The translations under genes and the position numbers were made by a program. DNA of 6,886 bases from an uncultured Lachnospiraceae bacterium (lineage in GTDB: Bacteria > Bacillota_A > Clostridia > Lachnospirales > Lachnospiraceae), in assembly GCA_947175285.1 (NCBI GenBank), contig CAMWMM010000270.1, positions 1 to 6,886 of the forward strand, read 5' to 3'. Below are positions 5,545-6,886 of this stretch, piece after piece. The notes beneath the pieces are model-generated. The model did not search any database. It had not been told where the DNA came from and saw nothing but the letters and a program-made list of their open reading frames with translations. Positions within the stretch are counted from its first letter, which is position 1. Every line of letters begins with the position of its first letter.

Positions 5545-5589
5545 TCAAATGGTGAAAAAGTTGAAAATTATAAATAGCGATAAAGGAGG
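5541..5589 (+). promoter_or_regulatory. A/U hairpin and strong ribosome binding site before the SPFH gene
   Basis: ATTTTCAA (5541-5548) is the inverse of TTGAAAAT (5561-5568). Its first four bases are also the end of the 15-bp closing helix, so the two pairings compete. A third option is TTTTCA (5542-5547) with TGAAAA (5553-5558). The ribosome binding site AAAGGAGG (5582-5589) lies 8 nt before ATG 5598 and stays outside all of these helices. Confidence 0.45.
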
Positions 5590-5597
5590 AAAGTAAA

Positions 5598-6707
5598 ATG
5601 AAGTATATAATCAAAGACAATCAGGCGGGATTTGTATTAAAGAATGGCGTATTCAGAAAAATGATTACCGCAGGAACTTACCATTTTTCAAAAATATTAG
5701 GTTATGAGGTGGAAGTGGAAGAGATGACGGGAGAGCTAAACTATATGGAAGTGCCTTATCAGGTGCTTTCCAAGGACGCGGCATTTCTGGATGCTACCGT
5801 ACATATGGAAATACCGGATGGCTGTGCAGGATTTATCTATATAAATGAGAAACTGACAATGTTTGCCACAAGAAAGGAATATACTTTCTGGAATGTATTT
5901 GATAAATATGAAATGAAGGTGGTATCCATGAAAGAACCTGTTATTGGAGCGGAAGTTTCCAAGCAGATGCTTTCTCTGGTTCCGGGGAAATATTATACGG
6001 AAATATCGGTTGGGGAAGGAGAAACAGGTCTTGTTTATTACGATAATGTGATGCAAAATCAGCTTTCAAAGGGCGTATATCATTTCTGGAATTATACACA
6101 CAATATTACCTGCAATGTGCTGGATATGAAGCAGAAAGAGCTTGATATTGTAGGGCAGGAGATTCTTACCAGAGATAAAATCGGTATAAGAATGAATGTT
6201 GCCTGCATATATAAGATAAGGGATGCGGTGGAATTTGCAGCAACCATCACCGATTTGAAAGGGCAGCTATATTCAGCGGTACAGTTGGCTATCAGGGAAA
6301 TCGTGGGAAACTATAAGCTGGATGAGATATTAGAACTAAAAGAGCAGATTTCCAAGGAAATATATGATGTGCTTAAGGAGCGCGAGGCGATGTTCTGTGT
6401 TACATTCCTGAACGCCGGAATCAAAGATATCATATTACCCGGTGAAATCAGGGAGATTATGAATTCCGTGCTTGTGGCGGAAAAGGCTGCGCAGGCTAAT
6501 GTCATCTCCAGAAGGGAAGAGGTAGCGTCTACAAGATCCCTGCTCAATACGGCGAAACTGATGGATGAGAACAGAACGCTCTATAAGCTAAAGGAACTTG
6601 AGTATCTGGAAAAAATCTGTGAAAAAGTGGGTGAAATCTCTGTCAATGGAAACGTCGGAATCATAGAGCAGTTAGGAAAGATGATGGGGACAGGGCAGGC
6701 ATCATAG
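5598..6707 (+). CDS. SPFH/band-7 domain protein (slipin-like), RtcB-associated
   Basis: This is a 369-aa protein of the SPFH (stomatin/prohibitin/band-7) superfamily, whose members form oligomeric scaffolds, usually on membranes. The core SPFH domain spans about 139-290: an entry strand (TGLVYYDN), QEILTRDKIGIRMNVACIYKI (187-207), then A227VQLAIREIVGNYKLDEIL and the FCVTFLNAGIKDIILP segment (266-281). A helical, probably coiled-coil stretch follows (about 286-345, with VAEKAAQANVISRREEVAST). Unusually, there is no N-terminal membrane helix. Instead residues 1-140 hold two further copies of the entry-strand motif, at 10-30 and 77-98, besides the one at 143-164, each of the form G-[FL]-[IV]...Y-x-F. 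Genes of this type recur next to rtcB in bacteria, although their role in repair is not established. ATG 5598 has an ideal ribosome binding site. The gene is most likely cotranscribed with rtcB through the RNA region, since no terminator separates them. Confidence 0.9.
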   Translation: MKYIIKDNQAGFVLKNGVFRKMITAGTYHFSKILGYEVEVEEMTGELNYMEVPYQVLSKDAAFLDATVHMEIPDGCAGFIYINEKLTMFATRKEYTFWNVFDKYEMKVVSMKEPVIGAEVSKQMLSLVPGKYYTEISVGEGETGLVYYDNVMQNQLSKGVYHFWNYTHNITCNVLDMKQKELDIVGQEILTRDKIGIRMNVACIYKIRDAVEFAATITDLKGQLYSAVQLAIREIVGNYKLDEILELKEQISKEIYDVLKEREAMFCVTFLNAGIKDIILPGEIREIMNSVLVAEKAAQANVISRREEVASTRSLLNTAKLMDENRTLYKLKELEYLEKICEKVGEISVNGNVGIIEQLGKMMGTGQAS

Positions 6708-6726
6708 AACTTTTGATAATTTAATA

Positions 6727-6765
6727 AATTTAGCAAGGGAAAATAAAAAAATCCCTTGCTAAATT
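6727..6765 (+). terminator. Strong stem-loop ending the rtcB-SPFH operon
   Basis: AATTTAGCAAGGGA (6727-6740) and TCCCTTGCTAAATT (6752-6765) form a perfect 14-bp stem with an 11-nt A-rich loop, 20 nt after the SPFH stop codon. The bases after it (GGTTTGGTTG) contain only short U runs, so termination may be leaky, or the hairpin may mainly protect the mRNA 3' end. Confidence 0.65.
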
Positions 6766-6784
6766 GGTTTGGTTGTGATAAAAT
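6756..6784 (+). promoter_or_regulatory. Candidate promoter for tRNA-Glu, overlapping the operon stem-loop
   Basis: TTGCTA (6756-6761) and TAAAAT (6779-6784) are 17 nt apart, with four and five consensus matches. The -35 lies in the 3' arm of the preceding stem-loop, as in the lipoprotein gene's candidate promoter. A TTGACG at 6787-6792 has no -10 at suitable spacing. Confidence 0.35.
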
Positions 6785-6831
6785 ATTTGACGTTAGGTTA
6801 TTTATAAGAAGCAGCAAGGCTGTGAGAGAAC

Positions 6832-6886
6832 GGCTCCGTGGTCAAGCGGTTAAGACATCGCCCTTTCACGGCGGTAACACGGGTTC
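6832..6886 (+). tRNA. tRNA-Glu (anticodon TTC), 5' part, cut by window end
   Basis: The acceptor 5' strand is GGCTCCG (6832-6838), followed by TG and a D-arm with GGTTAA in its loop. The anticodon stem TCGCC (6858-6862) pairs with GGCGG (6870-6874) around loop CTTTCAC, with anticodon TTC at 6865-6867. The window ends inside the T-loop (GGGTTC). The sequence is typical of bacterial tRNA-Glu. Confidence 0.96.

Noticed and set aside
5261..5620. Open reading frame of 119 codons on the minus strand across the structured RNA region
   Set aside because: It overlaps the SPFH start and ribosome binding site, has no recognisable domain, and its composition follows the helices of the opposite-strand RNA.
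1..6886. CRISPR array, insertion sequence, integrase or attachment-site repeats
   Set aside because: I saw no regularly spaced repeats, no transposase or integrase gene, and no duplicated tRNA 3' end.

Overview
The window looks like a chromosomal stretch of a Gram-positive, moderately AT-rich Firmicute, most likely a gut Clostridium of the Lachnospiraceae type. The grounds are purine-rich AGGAGG-type ribosome binding sites, a tRNA-Asn with no encoded CCA, a Gram-positive lipoprotein signal and the general protein style. The genus is inference. Both edges cut through tRNA genes: the 3' part of tRNA-Asn(GTT) at the left and the 5' part of tRNA-Glu(TTC) at the right. Between them lies an RNA-repair locus plus one lipoprotein gene.

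Layout. After the tRNA-Asn terminator comes a rightward lipoprotein gene (144-1337) with a predicted beta-propeller. Its 3' end overlaps, tail to tail, a leftward pair of WYL-domain transcription regulators (3582-2326, then 2301-1321). A 264-bp divergent control region (3583-3846) carries a nested inverted repeat with a repeated AACGCAA word, a sigma-A-like promoter for the WYL pair, and a strong -10 but poor -35 for the rightward operon. The rightward operon is rtcB (3847-5079), a 518-bp noncoding interval, then an SPFH/band-7 (slipin-like) gene (5598-6707) with a strong hairpin after it.

The most unusual part is the interval 5080-5597, which has no intrinsic terminator and seems to be part of the operon transcript. 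It folds, by eye, into (i) GC-rich hairpins, (ii) a circularly permuted tRNA mimic at 5195-5262 (T-arm, short acceptor-like stem capped by a GUAA tetraloop, U8-A9 equivalent, D-arm, all closed by an anticodon-like stem), (iii) a separate tRNA 3'-half-like piece with an anticodon-like loop and a second T-arm (5266-5303), and (iv) a roughly 237-nt domain closed by a perfect 15-bp long-range helix (5308-5322 with 5530-5544). The permuted tRNA mimic resembles the tRNA-like module of bacterial Y RNAs (YrlA), known partners of the Ro60 orthologue Rsr and often linked to RNA-repair operons. However, no Rsr (TROVE), RtcA, archease or RtcR gene is present in this window.

How it may work together (inference). 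The tandem WYL proteins take the place of RtcR as sensors or regulators of RNA damage. RtcB reseals RNA with 2',3'-cyclic-phosphate or 3'-phosphate and 5'-OH ends. The SPFH protein provides a scaffold. The tRNA-like RNA could be a Y-RNA-type tether, a decoy or substrate for tRNA-directed nucleases and modification enzymes, or a cis-regulatory leader for the SPFH gene.
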